A stretch of DNA of 64,000 nucleotides from Manihot esculenta (GCF_001659605.2 NC_035172.2:28695342-28759341); one strand, 5' to 3'. Positions 20,958 to 32,402 are shown, counted from the stretch's first letter. A program made the numbers and translations. Notes: generated from the letters alone by a model not told the origin.

Positions 20958-23073
20958 TGTAATAGCCCGGGAACCGAACTGCTACCGGCACTAGGATCCA
21001 GATCGACTTAAGGTCGCCGGGACCCGTAGTAAGCCTGCTATACTGTCTGTGTACCTGTGAAATCCCATATATGATCATACATTTCCTGTCAAACCATTAA
21101 CAACTTTTCTGTCCTCCAGGGCTTAACCTGTGCATGCACTAGTTCTGATCTAGCAACTCATAATGTTAAGCCTGGTTTTCTCATATTCATTAACAATAAA
21201 AGAAACATACATAAACGGATCATGTGTCTACAACAAGGGATTACAACTCTTATAAGTCAAGCACAACACTATAAACTATACATTATCTCTTTACATGTAC
21301 ATGTCCATACTAGCTATTACATAACTCTGCTTCTTTCAAACCCTGCTGGACTCCCTCTGAACTCTGAACCTGCAAACCTGGGGGATAGGGGAGAGGGATG
21401 AGCTATACAAGCCCAATGAGCAGAACTATATAAACCATAAGTTGAAAACATGATCTCATGGAATGCACTACAGCACATCATCTCAGGGATAGACAGGACC
21501 ACCAACAATCCCACTCAAAGGATGCCTGGCCTAGCCAGGTCTTACAACCTCAATCTGCCTGGCCCGGCCAGGTCTTACCACTCTGCCTGCCTGGCCCAGC
21601 CAGGTCTTACTATCTCTGCTGCCTGATCTAGTCAGGTCTTACCTACAGATGGCTGCCTGGCCCGGCCAGGTCTTATAACAGAGTTTGGGCTATTGGAGTC
21701 GCCTTGATCTATCCACAGCCTCATACACATCGTATTATGCAATGCATCACCTTCGTGAAACTAATGCAAACACCCTACTATATGCTTATGATGTATGACA
21801 TATGCTCAAAGCCGTTTAGTTCTGAAAAGAGAAGTTCCACTCACCTCTGGCTGACTCTGTACTTGCAGGTTCTGCAACAGTGCTCACTGCTGTTCTCTGG
21901 AGTTCCTCTGGTCCGTACCTACACAGGTGGACTCAAATGAGGGACCAAACTAACTAACAAACATCTCTAGGAAACTCCCCAAAAACCCTCTACAAGATCC
22001 CCAAACAAACACATAAAACATGCAAAAGAAAGCTGGACAGGGCACTTTCGGCGGCAGGTTCGGCGGCCGAAACCCCTCTCCAGAGACGAAACTCATGCAT
22101 GTTCGGCGGCACCTTCGGCGGCCGAAAGTCTCGTCCAAAGACGAAACTCAACCTTCGGCGGCACTTTCGACGGCCGAACCTTGCCTCCAGAGACGAAAGT
22201 CCCAAGTTTCGGGGGCAAGCTTTGGCAGCCGAAACTGCCTCCACAAGGGGTTCGGCGGCCGAACCTTCCTTCGGTGGCCGAACCTGGTTTTGCCCGATGG
22301 GCAGAACCCTGCTCTGTTTCATGCAAACCTTTCCCCCAAACTTACCCAACATGCATATCAACTACTCCCAACTAGCACATACCATAAAACATGCATAAAA
22401 GGGCCTAAAACGCACTTATCACCCCAAGAAACATACAAACAACACTTAACCATGCTTAAACACAAAATCAACCAAAACCCTATTCATGCATACTATCCAT
22501 ACAACTCCCATAAAACCTTCAAAAAGCAGTAAAAGAAGTTCAGGATCCACCCTTACCTCCTTAAGAACTTGAGGATGAGTGATCCTAACGTGGAGATATG
22601 AAGAAAACCTCTTCCAAAGCTCCAAACTTCCAAACTTGCTAGTTTTGCTCAAAACCTTCAAAACACACCAAAACTCTTAAAACCCTTGAAAGATTTGGTG
22701 AAAAACATGAAAAACATGAAAGTCAACTGGGGAGAGGCTGGAACTCACCTCTGGCTGCAAGTGGAGGAGAAATATCCTCATTCCACCGACCTTTGGCCCT
22801 TAAATAGGTGGCTGGCCAGACCACCTTCGGCAGCCAAACGTGAATCCAAAACCATGCAATGTTCGGCGGCCGAAAGTGACCTTCGGCGGCCGAATCTTTG
22901 CATGTCTCCCTTCATGATTTTCTTTCAAAACTCATTTTCTTACGCACTGGAAAACATTCAAAACTCGTAAACCACACATGAAAACATATGTCTTACCCTT
23001 CTCGAGGGTTCCGACACCCGAGCTTCCACCAGACGACAGGAATTCCGAGGCCGGACTCGAGCCGGGTATTACA
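20958..23073 (-). repeat. Chromovirus LTR D (2.12 kb, minus orientation)
   Basis: It starts TGTAATACCC at 23,073 (minus strand) and ends at 20,958 with TTACA. Palindrome arrays lie at about 22,040-22,285 and 22,820-22,900. A TATA-like CCTATTTAAGG lies at about 22,798-22,808. Its right end abuts a duplicated copia-1 tail. Confidence 0.86.
21525..21676 (-). repeat. Five tandem units CCTGGCCCGGCCAGGTCTTA in LTR D
   Basis: Five imperfect units 30-38 bp apart share CCTGGCC(C/T)(G/A)GCCAGGTCTTA, itself palindromic. The fourth is decayed (CCTGATCTAGTCAGG). Confidence 0.82.
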
Positions 23074-23157
23074 GCAGATCCACTAACCAAGGCTCTTTCA
23101 CAGGTCAAGCATGATCAGCACACTAGGTCTATGGGTATTAGATACTTGTATGATTAG
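23074..23157 (+). pseudogene. Copia-1 RNase H tail, duplicated copy
   Basis: This short piece encodes the last codons of the copia polyprotein (ADPLTKALSQVKHDQHTRS and on to the TAG at 23,155-23,157). It matches 16,021-16,104. It begins exactly at the outer end of LTR D, so it is the start of the right-hand direct repeat. Confidence 0.85.
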
Positions 23158-23177
23158 GCCTAGAGCAAGTGGGAGAT

Positions 23178-24813
23178 TGTTAGTGTATATGCCCTAAGCC
23201 ATTATCTTGGACCTTTTTGTATATCGTTTTGGTTATTAATAAAAGATGTTTTTATCATTCTTATTTGTTTGCATGTTACATAATAATGATTATCATCCCT
23301 GGTTACTTATTATTATATTGATAATAATAAAATATAGCTAGTATGATTATTGATTAATAATCATGAGATGATTATGTATATGTTGATATAATTCAATAAT
23401 CATAGATACTTGTTAGAGAACAAAGTATTGGATGGACCCGCATTGAGATCACTACATGGGTTATTATCATAAGTGAAGCTCAAAGTAGTTATGTCTTAAT
23501 CCTTTGACTTGAGATTGTTATAGTTTCCAACATAAGGACTGTTATATTTTGATATAACCAAACATTGTCTTTAATCGGATAATCATAAAGGTTATGATTG
23601 AGCATAATAGAAATTATGTAGAGAATAATGAACAATCAAGATAGGATTTGTCCCTCTCTCCGAGAGAGATATCTTCTGGGCCCCTCGATAAGTGAGACTG
23701 AGAAATGCATGGCCGTGCTCAAATGAATTGATAGTGTGATCAATATCATTTGAATTTATCAATCTACTTAGAGATCGAGAAATCATAAGTTTGAATATTA
23801 TAAGTTTGACATTGACCATGACTTATGTTCAAACTAGATATCGTGTGACAAAGGGATTAATTCATGTTCTATTTATTAGGCTTTATCGGACTATTGATTC
23901 TCATATTAGTTGGGTAGTCATAATGTCTTGCTAGAGGCCACTTATGACTTATGGGCCTTGTGAGACTGGACCTATTGGCAATTAATGTGAGCCTATTGGG
24001 TCACACACAAAAGAATGTTGTTGATGTGCTATGTCATATTAATGGGCTAAAATATTAATGGGCTAAAAGCCCAAAGCCCATTAATATAATTAATAATAAT
24101 AAAGTGTTATTATTATTAATCATTAATATAATTAATAATAATAAAGTGTTATTATTATTAATATTAATTATTAATATAATTAATAATAATAAAGTGTTAT
24201 TATTATTAATCATTAATATAATTAATAATAATAAAGTGTTATTATTATTAATATTAATTTTTAATATAATTAATAATAATAAAGTGTTATTATTATTAAT
24301 TATTTATTATTATGAGATAATAATATTTAAAAGATCTGCAGTCTATCTGTAACTGTTACAGATAAAGGACTCTATCACATAAGATATTTGAGTATCTGTG
24401 AGATTGTGATAGTGGGTTATGAACACAATTCCTTTTAGGAAAAGCAGTTGTGGGAAAAACAAAAGACTGAAACATATAAATACTCCTTCTATGAATTGTG
24501 GAAGGATGATGTTAATTTTTGAGAAAAATTCAGTCTAACTATTACAGAGTGTGGAGCACATAATCTATCCATCTTTGAGAGAGTTAGCACTCTAGAAGGA
24601 TAGAAGATGTTCGTGTGGATACCATAGAGGGTGTTCGTTTGAAAAAGCAGCACCATCAATCCAACATTGTATCTTCTTGACGAGATTAACATGTTAGTTT
24701 CATATTCTTCTTGTGAATTAAACGAAGCACTCGGATTCTGGAAAAAGGAAATCAGAGAAATTTTATTTTTCCGCTGCGCCTTTAGGTTGCAATAATCTCG
24801 GGATTTCTCAACA
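23178..24813 (+). repeat. Copia-1 LTR, second copy (1.64 kb)
   Basis: It runs from TGTTAGTGTATATG to CTCAACA. It is collinear with 16,125-17,564 and longer by about 200 bp, mainly from an expanded AT repeat (24,079-24,305). It is followed by the same integrase sequence as the first copy, so it is part of a larger duplication and not a separate insertion. Confidence 0.86.
24079..24305 (+). repeat. Five-unit AT tandem repeat inside the copia LTR
   Basis: Units contain AATAATAATAAAGTGTTATT, continuing to ATTATT, and are each almost palindromic. The other LTR copy has a single unit at about 17,009-17,053. An ORF across it (24,104-24,352, Leu/Ile/Asn only) is an artefact of the repeat. Confidence 0.85.
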
Positions 24814-26400
24814 GTGTCCCCCATAACCATGTGAATGGCAGAAGGTTAAGGCTGAAGCTATTTCTTAATCTGGGATGCATCTCCTGATTACTTGGTTAGA
24901 ATAGTGCTTCCATAGGTAAGGCTCATCCCGGACGTAGTACTTTGCATTGCTCTTTACTTTATCCTTTACGTGTTTAGGCAAATCAATAGGCAAATCACTA
25001 GTAACCAGGTAATTAACTATGTCAGCATACCACAGTGAAGGAGTCTGTACAACAAACAGTTGTTCATCGGGAAAGGCTTCATTGATTAGACATGGCTCCA
25101 GATTTGTGGGAAAACACTCAAGTGATCAGCCACAAGATTTTCTTTTCCCTTCTTGTCTTAGATCTTTAGATTAAACTCTTGCAAGAGTAATATCCAACGG
25201 ATGAGTCTCGGTTTGGCCTCCTTTTTCTTGATTAGATACCACAATGCTGCATGATCTGAATAAATGATTACTTTTGTGTCCAGAAGGCATGAACGAAACT
25301 TCTCCAGTGCAAACACCACAGCCAGGAGTTCTTTTTCTATCGTTGAATAATTGCATTATGCAACATCTAAGGTACGAGAAGCATAATGAATAACATGAGG
25401 GATATTACCAACCCGTTGTCCCAACACTGCCCTCACAGTGTAGTTGTTGGCATCACACATTATCTCAAAGGGCAAATCCCAATTAGGTGCTTGGATGATG
25501 GGGGTTGTTGCTAGCATCTCTTTAATCAAATCAAAGGCTGTCTTGCAATTTTTATCAAAATCAAAAGTCACTTCCTACTGAAGTAATCTGCATAATGGTT
25601 ATGTAACCTTGGAGAAATCCTTGATGAACCTTCGATAGAATCCCGCATGGCCAAGGAAAGAGCGAATTTCCCGGATATTCGCGGGATAAGGCAGATTTCT
25701 TATTGTATCAACTTTGGCATTGTTCACTTCTATTCCTTTGGCAGAAACAACATGGCCCAAAATCAAACCTTAGTTAACCATAAAGTGACACTTTTCATAG
25801 TTTAAAACCATATTTGATTCCAATCACCTTTCAAGAATATTTTCCATATTAGCAAGGCATTCATCAAAAGAATTATTGTACATCGTAAAGTCGTCCATAA
25901 AGACTTCAATGATTTTCTTCACATAGTTAGAAAATATGCTCATCATGCAGTGTTGAAAGGTGGTCGGTGCATTGTATAGGCCGAATAGCATTCTTCTAAA
26001 TGCGAAAGTCCCAAAAGGGCAAGTGAACGTTGTCTTTTCTTGGTCTTCTAGGGCCATAGGAATCTGGTAAAATCCCGAATACCCATCCAAACAGCAGTAA
26101 TGTGATTTGCCTATAAGTCTTTCAAGCATCTGGTCAATGAAGGACAAAGGGAAGTGGTCTTTCCTTGTGGCTACATTAAGCTTTCTATAGTCCGTGCATA
26201 CTCTCCATCCATTTTGTACACGAGTGGGTACAAGTTCTCCTTCAGAATTTTGAACAATGGTAATTCCGGTCTTCTTGGGACTACATAGACAGGACTTACC
26301 CACTGGCTATCAGAGATTGGGTAGATAACTCCAGCGTCTAAAAGCTTGACTATCTCTTTCTTGAAAACCTCCATCATTGGAGGGTTTAACCTCCTCTAAG
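24814..26400 (-). pseudogene. Athila-like pol: reverse transcriptase, RNase H and partial integrase
   Basis: Minus strand. RT begins near 26,377 (EVFKKEIVKLLDAGVIYPIS), shifts frame near 26,285 and continues through DYRKLNVATRKDHFPL, FGTFAFRRMLFGLYNAPTTF and the FMDD active site. RNase H follows (25,570-25,100; SDHAALWYL in a broken frame). The integrase N-terminal region (25,000-24,814) contains the QVIRRCIPDQE and CHSH residues and is cut at 24,814 by copia-1. Several frameshifts and stops make it inactive. The catalytic half of integrase is not in the window. Confidence 0.85.
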
Positions 26401-26833
26401 CATCACGAACAGGTCTGCAATTTTCTTCCATAAGAATTCTATGCATACATGTTGATGGTGAGATGCCCTTTATGTCTTCTATTGTCCACTTTATAGCTTT
26501 CTTGTGTTTTTTCAACACTTGTATGAGGCTTTCTTTCTCTTGGTAGCTTAGCTAGTTTGACACTATGATAGGTAGTATCTTTTATTTTCTCAAGTATACA
26601 TACTTTAGATGTGCTGGTAGAGGTTTCAGTTCAAGCTCTAGGGCTGTCTGGACTGATGGTCGCTGTCTATCATTTGATTTGGGCAAATCGGTGGGCAAAC
26701 CGATATGAACCTGATCTTTTGTAACCTCCAGGTTGCATGTTGTCCTCCACATCTCTGCCTCATCCATGCTTCTCCTGTCCTCTTCACTCTCTTGATTAGT
26801 GTTCCTGCATAGATCAACGTTTAGTAAGTCATC

Positions 26834-27484
26834 TTAATTTATTTCAAAGATTTCTTGACTTAAGCAATTAATAACATCCAAACCATATACAGGAGATACA
26901 TCATTAGGGAATTTCATTGCATCATAAACATTAAACTTGATTACTTCCCCTTCAAATTCCATAGTCAATGTGTTATCGTGCACATCTATCTTCATTATGG
27001 CAGTGTTTAGAAAGGGTCTTCCGAGTAAGATGTCCAATGTGGCATTGCTCTTGTCCTTCTCCATGTCAATTACATAAAAATATGCTGAAAAAAATAGCTG
27101 ATCCACCTGCACCAAAATGTCTTCTAGAATGCCTTTGGGATAGACAATAGACCTGTTGGCTAGCTGAATAACAATGCTGGTGTTTTTCAGTGTTCCTACA
27201 TTTAATGAATCATAGATGGAGAGAGGCATAATATTGATTGATACCCCAAGGTCACACATGGCTTTCTTTATTTCCACATTACCTATTTTGCATGAAACAG
27301 CAAACATCTCATGCTCTTTGCACTTGGCTGGAAGTTTCCTTTGAATAACAGCCGATACACATTCTCCTACACTTACCTTCTCATGTTCAGCAAGTTTTCT
27401 ACAATTGGTGCATAGCTCCTTCAAGAACTTTGCATATCGTGGTATTTGTTTGACGGCATGCAGCAAGGGTATGTTTATCTCCAC
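26834..27484 (-). pseudogene. Athila-like protease region
   Basis: An open 216-residue minus-strand piece. It opens with NIPLLHAVKQIPRYAKFLKE, typical of the gag-protease junction in this group. A retropepsin fold follows, with the active-site region CDLGVSINIMPLSIY (Athila elements typically have CDLGAS) and the second-half motif DILLGRPFLNTA. It is one segment of a degraded gag-pol and is separated by stops from RT (26,400 down) and gag (27,500 up). The gap 26,401-26,833 is decayed pol sequence between protease and RT. Confidence 0.82.
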
Positions 27485-29327
27485 TTTGCAAAAGATTTCA
27501 AGTATTTCTTTTTCTTCTTTTTCTTCTTTTTCTTCTTTTTTTCTTCTTTAGATCTTGCTAACCTTTTTGGAAATGGAGGAGGAACTTGAATCGGTTTGGT
27601 AGTCTTTCTGCCTTTTGCTATCTTGATGCAGTATCTATAGCTTACTTTTCAGCAGTTTGTCTAGTGGTTTGGGCAAATCGCAGTTCAGGGTCATTACTTT
27701 GCAGTTCTTTCTCAACAGTTTGCTAAGAGGTTTGGGCAAATCGATGTTCCAGTCTGTCACTCTGTAGCTCCTTTCCATTTTTAAGGTGATGGCACTAGCA
27801 TTCTGTTTTGGATTGATCTCCATTTGAGAAAGTAATTTCCCTTATGACTCTAGCTTACTTATTGATGTGGCAACTTGACTGATTTTCTGTTCTAAGTTCT
27901 GCACCGTGTTTGCTAAAGATTTCACGATCTTTTCAAGGGCACACTGGATTTTTGAGGCGCTGCTTGAGCAGAATTTCTTTGTTGATAATTTTGATATTGA
28001 TTTGCCCTAGCATAACTGAAATTTGGGTGCTCCCTCCAACCTAAATTATAGGTGTTAGAGTAGGGATCATATTTCCGTTGGCCATTAAACCCTCCAACCG
28101 CATTGACTTGTTGGTCCTCTTCTTGAAGAGAAGGACATAGGTCAATTGGATGTCCCACCGCGGCACTGATTTCACATGGCCTTACTTGTTGAACTTGATG
28201 AGCTTGCTGAGCCTGTCCTACAACCAAGCTACGAACATTAGAGGTTAAATCAGTAATCTGTGAAGCTAAGGAAGATGTACTTACCTCGTTAACTCTCCTT
28301 GGCAGTTCTCTTTGATCTCCATATTACTTTGAGGCTGCTGCCATAGTGGAGATCAAGTCTCTTATGGCCTGAGGTATCTTATCTTCAATTGATACCCCAC
28401 ACGTTGCATCAATCAATCTCTTTGAAGATAACAAACCTCCGTAGAAGTATTCAACGAGGGATTTGTCAAAGATATCATGTTGAGGGCAACTTGTGCACAA
28501 TCGTTTGAATCTTCCCCCAGTATTCATATAGTTCTTTAGAGTCCCTTTGCTTGATACCACTGATTTCTCTCCTGATGCCAATAGCCTTTGAGGTTGGCAA
28601 GTATTTACTCAAGAAGGCTCTTACCATTCCAGCCCATGAGGTGATGGATTCGAATGGCAAGTAGAACAACTAGTCTTTGGCAAAATCATCAAGGGAGAAG
28701 GGAAAAGCTCTGAGTTTAACATGTTGAGGGCATCAATCAATCTCTTATGGCCTAAGGTGTCTTGTCTTCAATTGATCCCCCACACACTGCATCAATCAAT
28801 CTCTTTAAAGATAACAAACCTCTGTAGAAGTATTCAATGAGGGATTTGTCAGAGATATAATGTTGAGGGCAACTTGTACACAATCGTTTGAATCTCCCCC
28901 AATATTCATATAGTTTTTCAGAGTCCCTTTGCTTGATACCACTGATTTCTCTCCTGATGCCAATGGCCTTTGAGGTTGGCAAGTATTTACTCAAGAAGGC
29001 TCTTACCATTCCAGCCTATGAGGTGATGGATTCGAATGGCAAGTAGAACAACTAGTCTTTGGTAAAATCATCAAGGGAGAGGGAAAAAGCTATGAGTTTA
29101 ACATATTCTTCAGAAATACCTTGAGGCCTCATTGTTGAGCACACAATGTGAAATTCTTTGAGGTGCTTATGTGAGTCCTCATTTTCCAGACCTCTAAATT
29201 TTGGTAGGAGGTGAATTAATTCGGTTTTCAGCTCAAAAAGGGCTATCAAAGGTGGGTAGGTCCTGTATAAGGGTGCTTGATCACCCACGGGTATTGCTAG
29301 TTCACGAAGAGTCCTTTCTTGTGCCAT
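27485..29327 (-). pseudogene. Athila-like gag, frameshifted and internally duplicated
   Basis: Minus strand. The N-terminus at 29,327 reads MAQERTLRELAIPVGDQAPL. The gag core follows, with FRGLENEDSHKHLKEFHIVC and GISEEYVKLIAFSLSL. The core is present twice because of a tandem duplication (28,358-29,106). Further on is a degenerate knuckle region (CEISAAVGHPIDLCPS) followed by VNAVGGFNGQRKYDPYSNTY, strongly Athila-like. The C-terminal part has a Lys/Glu run from a GAAAAAGAA repeat (27,506-27,549). Stops and shifts occur throughout. Confidence 0.82.
28358..29106 (-). repeat. 383-bp-offset tandem duplication within Athila-like gag
   Basis: 28,358-28,723 and 28,741-29,106 are near-identical direct copies; both contain CATCAATCAATCTCTT and the gag core. 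The duplication is confined to the gag coding region. Confidence 0.82.
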
Positions 29328-29660
29328 TAGAGCTCTTTCCCCAGCGTTTTCAGCTTCTATTTCAACAAAGACAGTAGCTGGTTCAACTTCTGTAGGTATT
29401 CAGTGGGGTGTTTCTGGTGCAGCAGCTTGCATACCGGTTGTTGTTGGTTCTGTCACTTGTGCAGCAGGTTGTGCAGTAGGTTTCAGGTCTGTTACTGTCT
29501 CTTCACTTGTTGTAGATGAAGACGGTTTTGAGGCTTAGTTCCTCAGGTTTCCTTGTCTTCTCAAGTTTTTGGCAATACGTTCAATTTTTGGATTGTAAAG
29601 CATATTCTCTTTATGTCCAGCCCTGGTCATGAAAGGAAAATACACTAGTTTAAATCAATT

Positions 29661-29677
29661 CCCCGGCAACGGTGCCA
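29661..29677 (-). promoter_or_regulatory. Primer-binding site, tRNA-Asp type
   Basis: The minus strand reads TGGCACCGTTGCCGGGG, close to the tRNA-Asp site TGGCGCCGTTGCCGGGG typical of Athila/Tat elements. It is 6 bases from the LTR end. Confidence 0.85.
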
Positions 29678-29683
29678 ATTTTT

Positions 29684-31087
29684 TGATAGGTGTTGAAACT
29701 ACAAAAAGTAACCTATTAAATATCAACAAATATGAATTGTGTATAGTATATAAGATCAAATCCACAGGGAATTGACACTAAGACTTTCCAAATAATGACT
29801 AGAAAAAAAAATAAAAATAAAATAAGTGGGGATTTTGATGATGGATTAGAATAAAGATTAAAGCAATTTGAAGAAGGCGATAATTAAAAGAGAAATAAAT
29901 CAATTGAAGCAAGCTCTAGTTGAAATGTAAGATCCATTTCAATTTGGAAATTGATCATTGATATAAAAATACTTTTATTCGTTTCAATAAATTAGTTATA
30001 GTCATGGAAGACATTCCACATAACCAATCTCTCCTTAGGTTTTAAATTAATTAGGAAACGTTCGCTAATTAATTTCTAGCCAACAAATTGCCCAAAGAAC
30101 GTCTTTGAGATCTTAATTTATTAACTGCTTTAAGTTTTGAGAGACCTAATTCTAACTGACCAGCCGCGTGATGAGTTTGAGTTAGATTATGCAATTTCTT
30201 AGTTGTTACACTAATTGTTACTTGTGTTTGAATAACGGAGTTTGAGTTAGACCTAATCAATTACGGACTTCAAGCATTCAAACTAATAATATACTACTTT
30301 GAAATCAAGAGCAATGTGCCCTATTGATCTAATGACAAAGCAATACTAATATGAAGAATAGAATTTGCATAAATATTGAAGAATAAAAGATGAATAATTG
30401 AGTTTAGATCTCCTACTTCATATAGAAACTGAAATTTCTCCTAATTTCAACTAAAAATAAAATATTTAGCCACTCATGACTTTCAAAGAAAATACAAAGG
30501 AGAAAAGAGAGAAAAAGGCAGATTCGGTGGTATCCAGTATATGTGTTATGCGACTGTCCTCAATGTTCTGTTTATATAGGCGTGCAACCCTAACAAAACC
30601 TCTTTTGGAATTGTAATTCTTCTTTTATTTGATTTGGAATTCCTTCCTTTAATATGTTTATTCAAGAATAGAATTCCTTGATTTGAGGAATACTTGTTAC
30701 TTGCATTGTTTGAGGAGATTCCGCGTGGGTCCTACGGCTTTAATGAGAAGATCAAGTCTCTTAATTTTCAAATCTGAAATTTCCTGCCTGCTGTTGATTC
30801 TGTGCAATCTGTTGATTTACCCAGTTGGTTTGGACAAATCGTTTGGGCAAATCACTGTCTAAAAAATATTATGCAAGTCAGTTCCAGATTTCTGTTCAAT
30901 CCTTAGCTTCTATGCAGTACAATGGAAGGTTTGCCCAAATCGACTGGTCAAGTTAGTTTCCGCACTTTTAGGCCTTTTCATCAATTCTTCTTCTCTTTAT
31001 GCTTTTTTACAAAACATGACCAAAATTATAAAATTAACTAGAAAAATACTTAATTAAGTACTAAGAACAGTATGAAAATATATCTAA
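29684..31087 (-). repeat. Athila-like 5' LTR
   Basis: It begins next to the PBS at 29,684 (plus-strand TGATAGGTG). The far end is inferred near 31,080-31,087, where ATATATCTA resembles the inverted end and LINE sequence starts right after. A TATA motif CCTATATAAA lies on the minus strand at 30,571-30,580. The exact outer boundary is uncertain because no second LTR is in the window. Confidence 0.65.
30571..30580 (-). promoter_or_regulatory. Athila-like LTR TATA box
   Basis: The minus strand reads CCTATATAAA about 900 bp before the PBS. Confidence 0.55.
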
Positions 31088-31385
31088 ATTATGTTTGATA
31101 AGTTAGTTAGGGATAACGACTTGCCATGGGTTTGTTATGGTGATTTTAATCACATTCTAGCTCAAAGTGAAAAATAGGGAGGTAGATCCATCCAAATGCT
31201 TTAATCTCTATCTTTAGAATTTCTACCTCAGATGCTGGCCTTTCTAAATTTAATCATGGGATAATGGACATGACCACAATGACAGGATTGAAGAGAAGTT
31301 GGACCGGGCTTTAGTATCTGATTTGTGACGTAAGTTTAGTCTTTCTACTGCATGCACTTTAGATATCACATTCTCAGACCTGTTG
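31088..31385 (+). pseudogene. LINE endonuclease fragment
   Basis: The plus strand encodes LPWVCYGDFNHILAQSEK, then a stop, GG and RSIQM. Further on, in a shifted frame, is HDHNDRIEEKLDRALVSD. These are the GDFN and xRIxERLDR blocks of the L1-type endonuclease domain. No RT or poly-A tail is present, so it is a small, decayed piece. Confidence 0.7.
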
Positions 31386-31599
31386 TGAATTTTGCGACCT
31401 TAATATCAGACCGGTGCAGCGGAAAAATAAAATAATTTTAAGTTATAAGAATAAATAAGAGTCGATGTATGCACAACGATATTAAAATTGCAAGAGTTAC
31501 CTTTGCTAAATTGTTTACAAGACTAGACTAAAACGAAACGAATCAAAATCACTTTAAGCACTGTCAATTTAAACTAGTTTCCAACCGTAGACAGAAAAT
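31386..31599. other. Unassigned AT-rich stretch
   Basis: Nothing recognisable. It lies between the LINE scrap and the copia-2 integrase remnant. The phrase GGTGCAGCGGAAAAATAAA near 31,413 stands out but could not be assigned. Confidence 0.4.
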
Positions 31600-32127
31600 T
31601 GGACAATACAGAATGAACAACAACTTTATTAGGCAAGAGATAAGCCCAAGTACATCTACTAAAGACATCCACAGTAGCGGGGAAAAAATGTGCTCCTACC
31701 AAAGATACTTCTTTATAAGGTCCCTACAAATCAATTTGCAAAAGTTCTAATTCTGTTTGAAGCAATATCATGCTTAGGAAAAGGAAGTCTATGATGTTTA
31801 GAGAATCTACAGACGTCACAACAATCATTATTATAACATGAAACTAGGAATATGAAGTGCATTCTAGAGGGTTAACTTAGATGACAATGCAAGACTTCCT
31901 GAATGCAATACTTTCTGCTGACAGCCATCAGGCAACAATACAGGGTGTAAACTAGTTGCAAGAATTGTATTTTGGAAAAGTGATACATCATGACACATAT
32001 GACTTGTGGCACCTGTTTCCACAATCCACCTACCAACATTTCCATTAGAAAGGCCAGTAAAGAATTACCTACAAAGCCAGAAAATCCACTTGCACCACTT
32101 GTTTCAACAGTTTCCCTTTCAAAAGCC
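31600..32127 (-). pseudogene. Copia-2 protease and pre-integrase remnant
   Basis: The minus strand from 32,127 carries the copia protease region (GATSHMCHDVSLFQNTILA and LLPDGCQQKVLHSGSLAL). After a deletion come the integrase zinc finger and core start (CRFSKHHRLPFPKHDIASNR; then RYCGC and MYLGLSL in broken frames). It breaks off at about 31,600; RT, RNase H and the 3' LTR are missing. At 32,128 the MULE is inserted; the gag half of this copia resumes at 44,177. Confidence 0.78.
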
Positions 32128-32136
32128 TGGATAATA
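32128..32136. repeat. MULE target-site duplication, left
   Basis: TGGATAATA, identical to 44,177-44,185. Nine bases is the characteristic Mutator duplication length. Confidence 0.93.
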
Positions 32137-32229
32137 GGGCTTTTTGCAAAATAAAGTTTAAAAAAATATATATTTCTTAAACCCTGGTTCGCGAGAAAAT
32201 ATTTCCCGGACCAGGGTGAATCGGTCCTC

Positions 32230-32402
32230 TACCGCATTTTATAAGTGCGGTAGAGCCTACCGCACTTATAAAATGCGGTAGAGAGTGATGAATTTAAAAA
32301 TAAAATTTTTTTAAATAAAAAATTTCTACCGCACTTCAAAAGTGCGGTAGAATTTTTAATAAATTTTGTTATAAAAATCTACAGCACTTGTAAAGTGCGG
32401 TA
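32230..32402. repeat. Hairpin array TACCGCACTT/AAGTGCGGTA, left outer block
   Basis: Four palindromes of about 26 bp: near 32,232, 32,260, 32,325 and 32,380. Each pairs (C)TACCGCACTT with AAGTGCGGTAG across 2-6 bases; two use CATTTTATAA variants. They lie between the element end and the RING ATG. Confidence 0.88.

Noticed and set aside
24104..24352. 82-residue ORF of Leu, Ile and Asn
   Set aside because: Lies wholly in the (AAT/ATT) tandem repeat of the copia LTR; translation of a repeat, not a gene.
16021..24902. The two copia LTR copies as the 5' and 3' LTRs of one element
   Set aside because: Both copies are preceded by the same polyprotein tail and PPT and followed by the same integrase piece, so they are 3' ends duplicated together with flanks.
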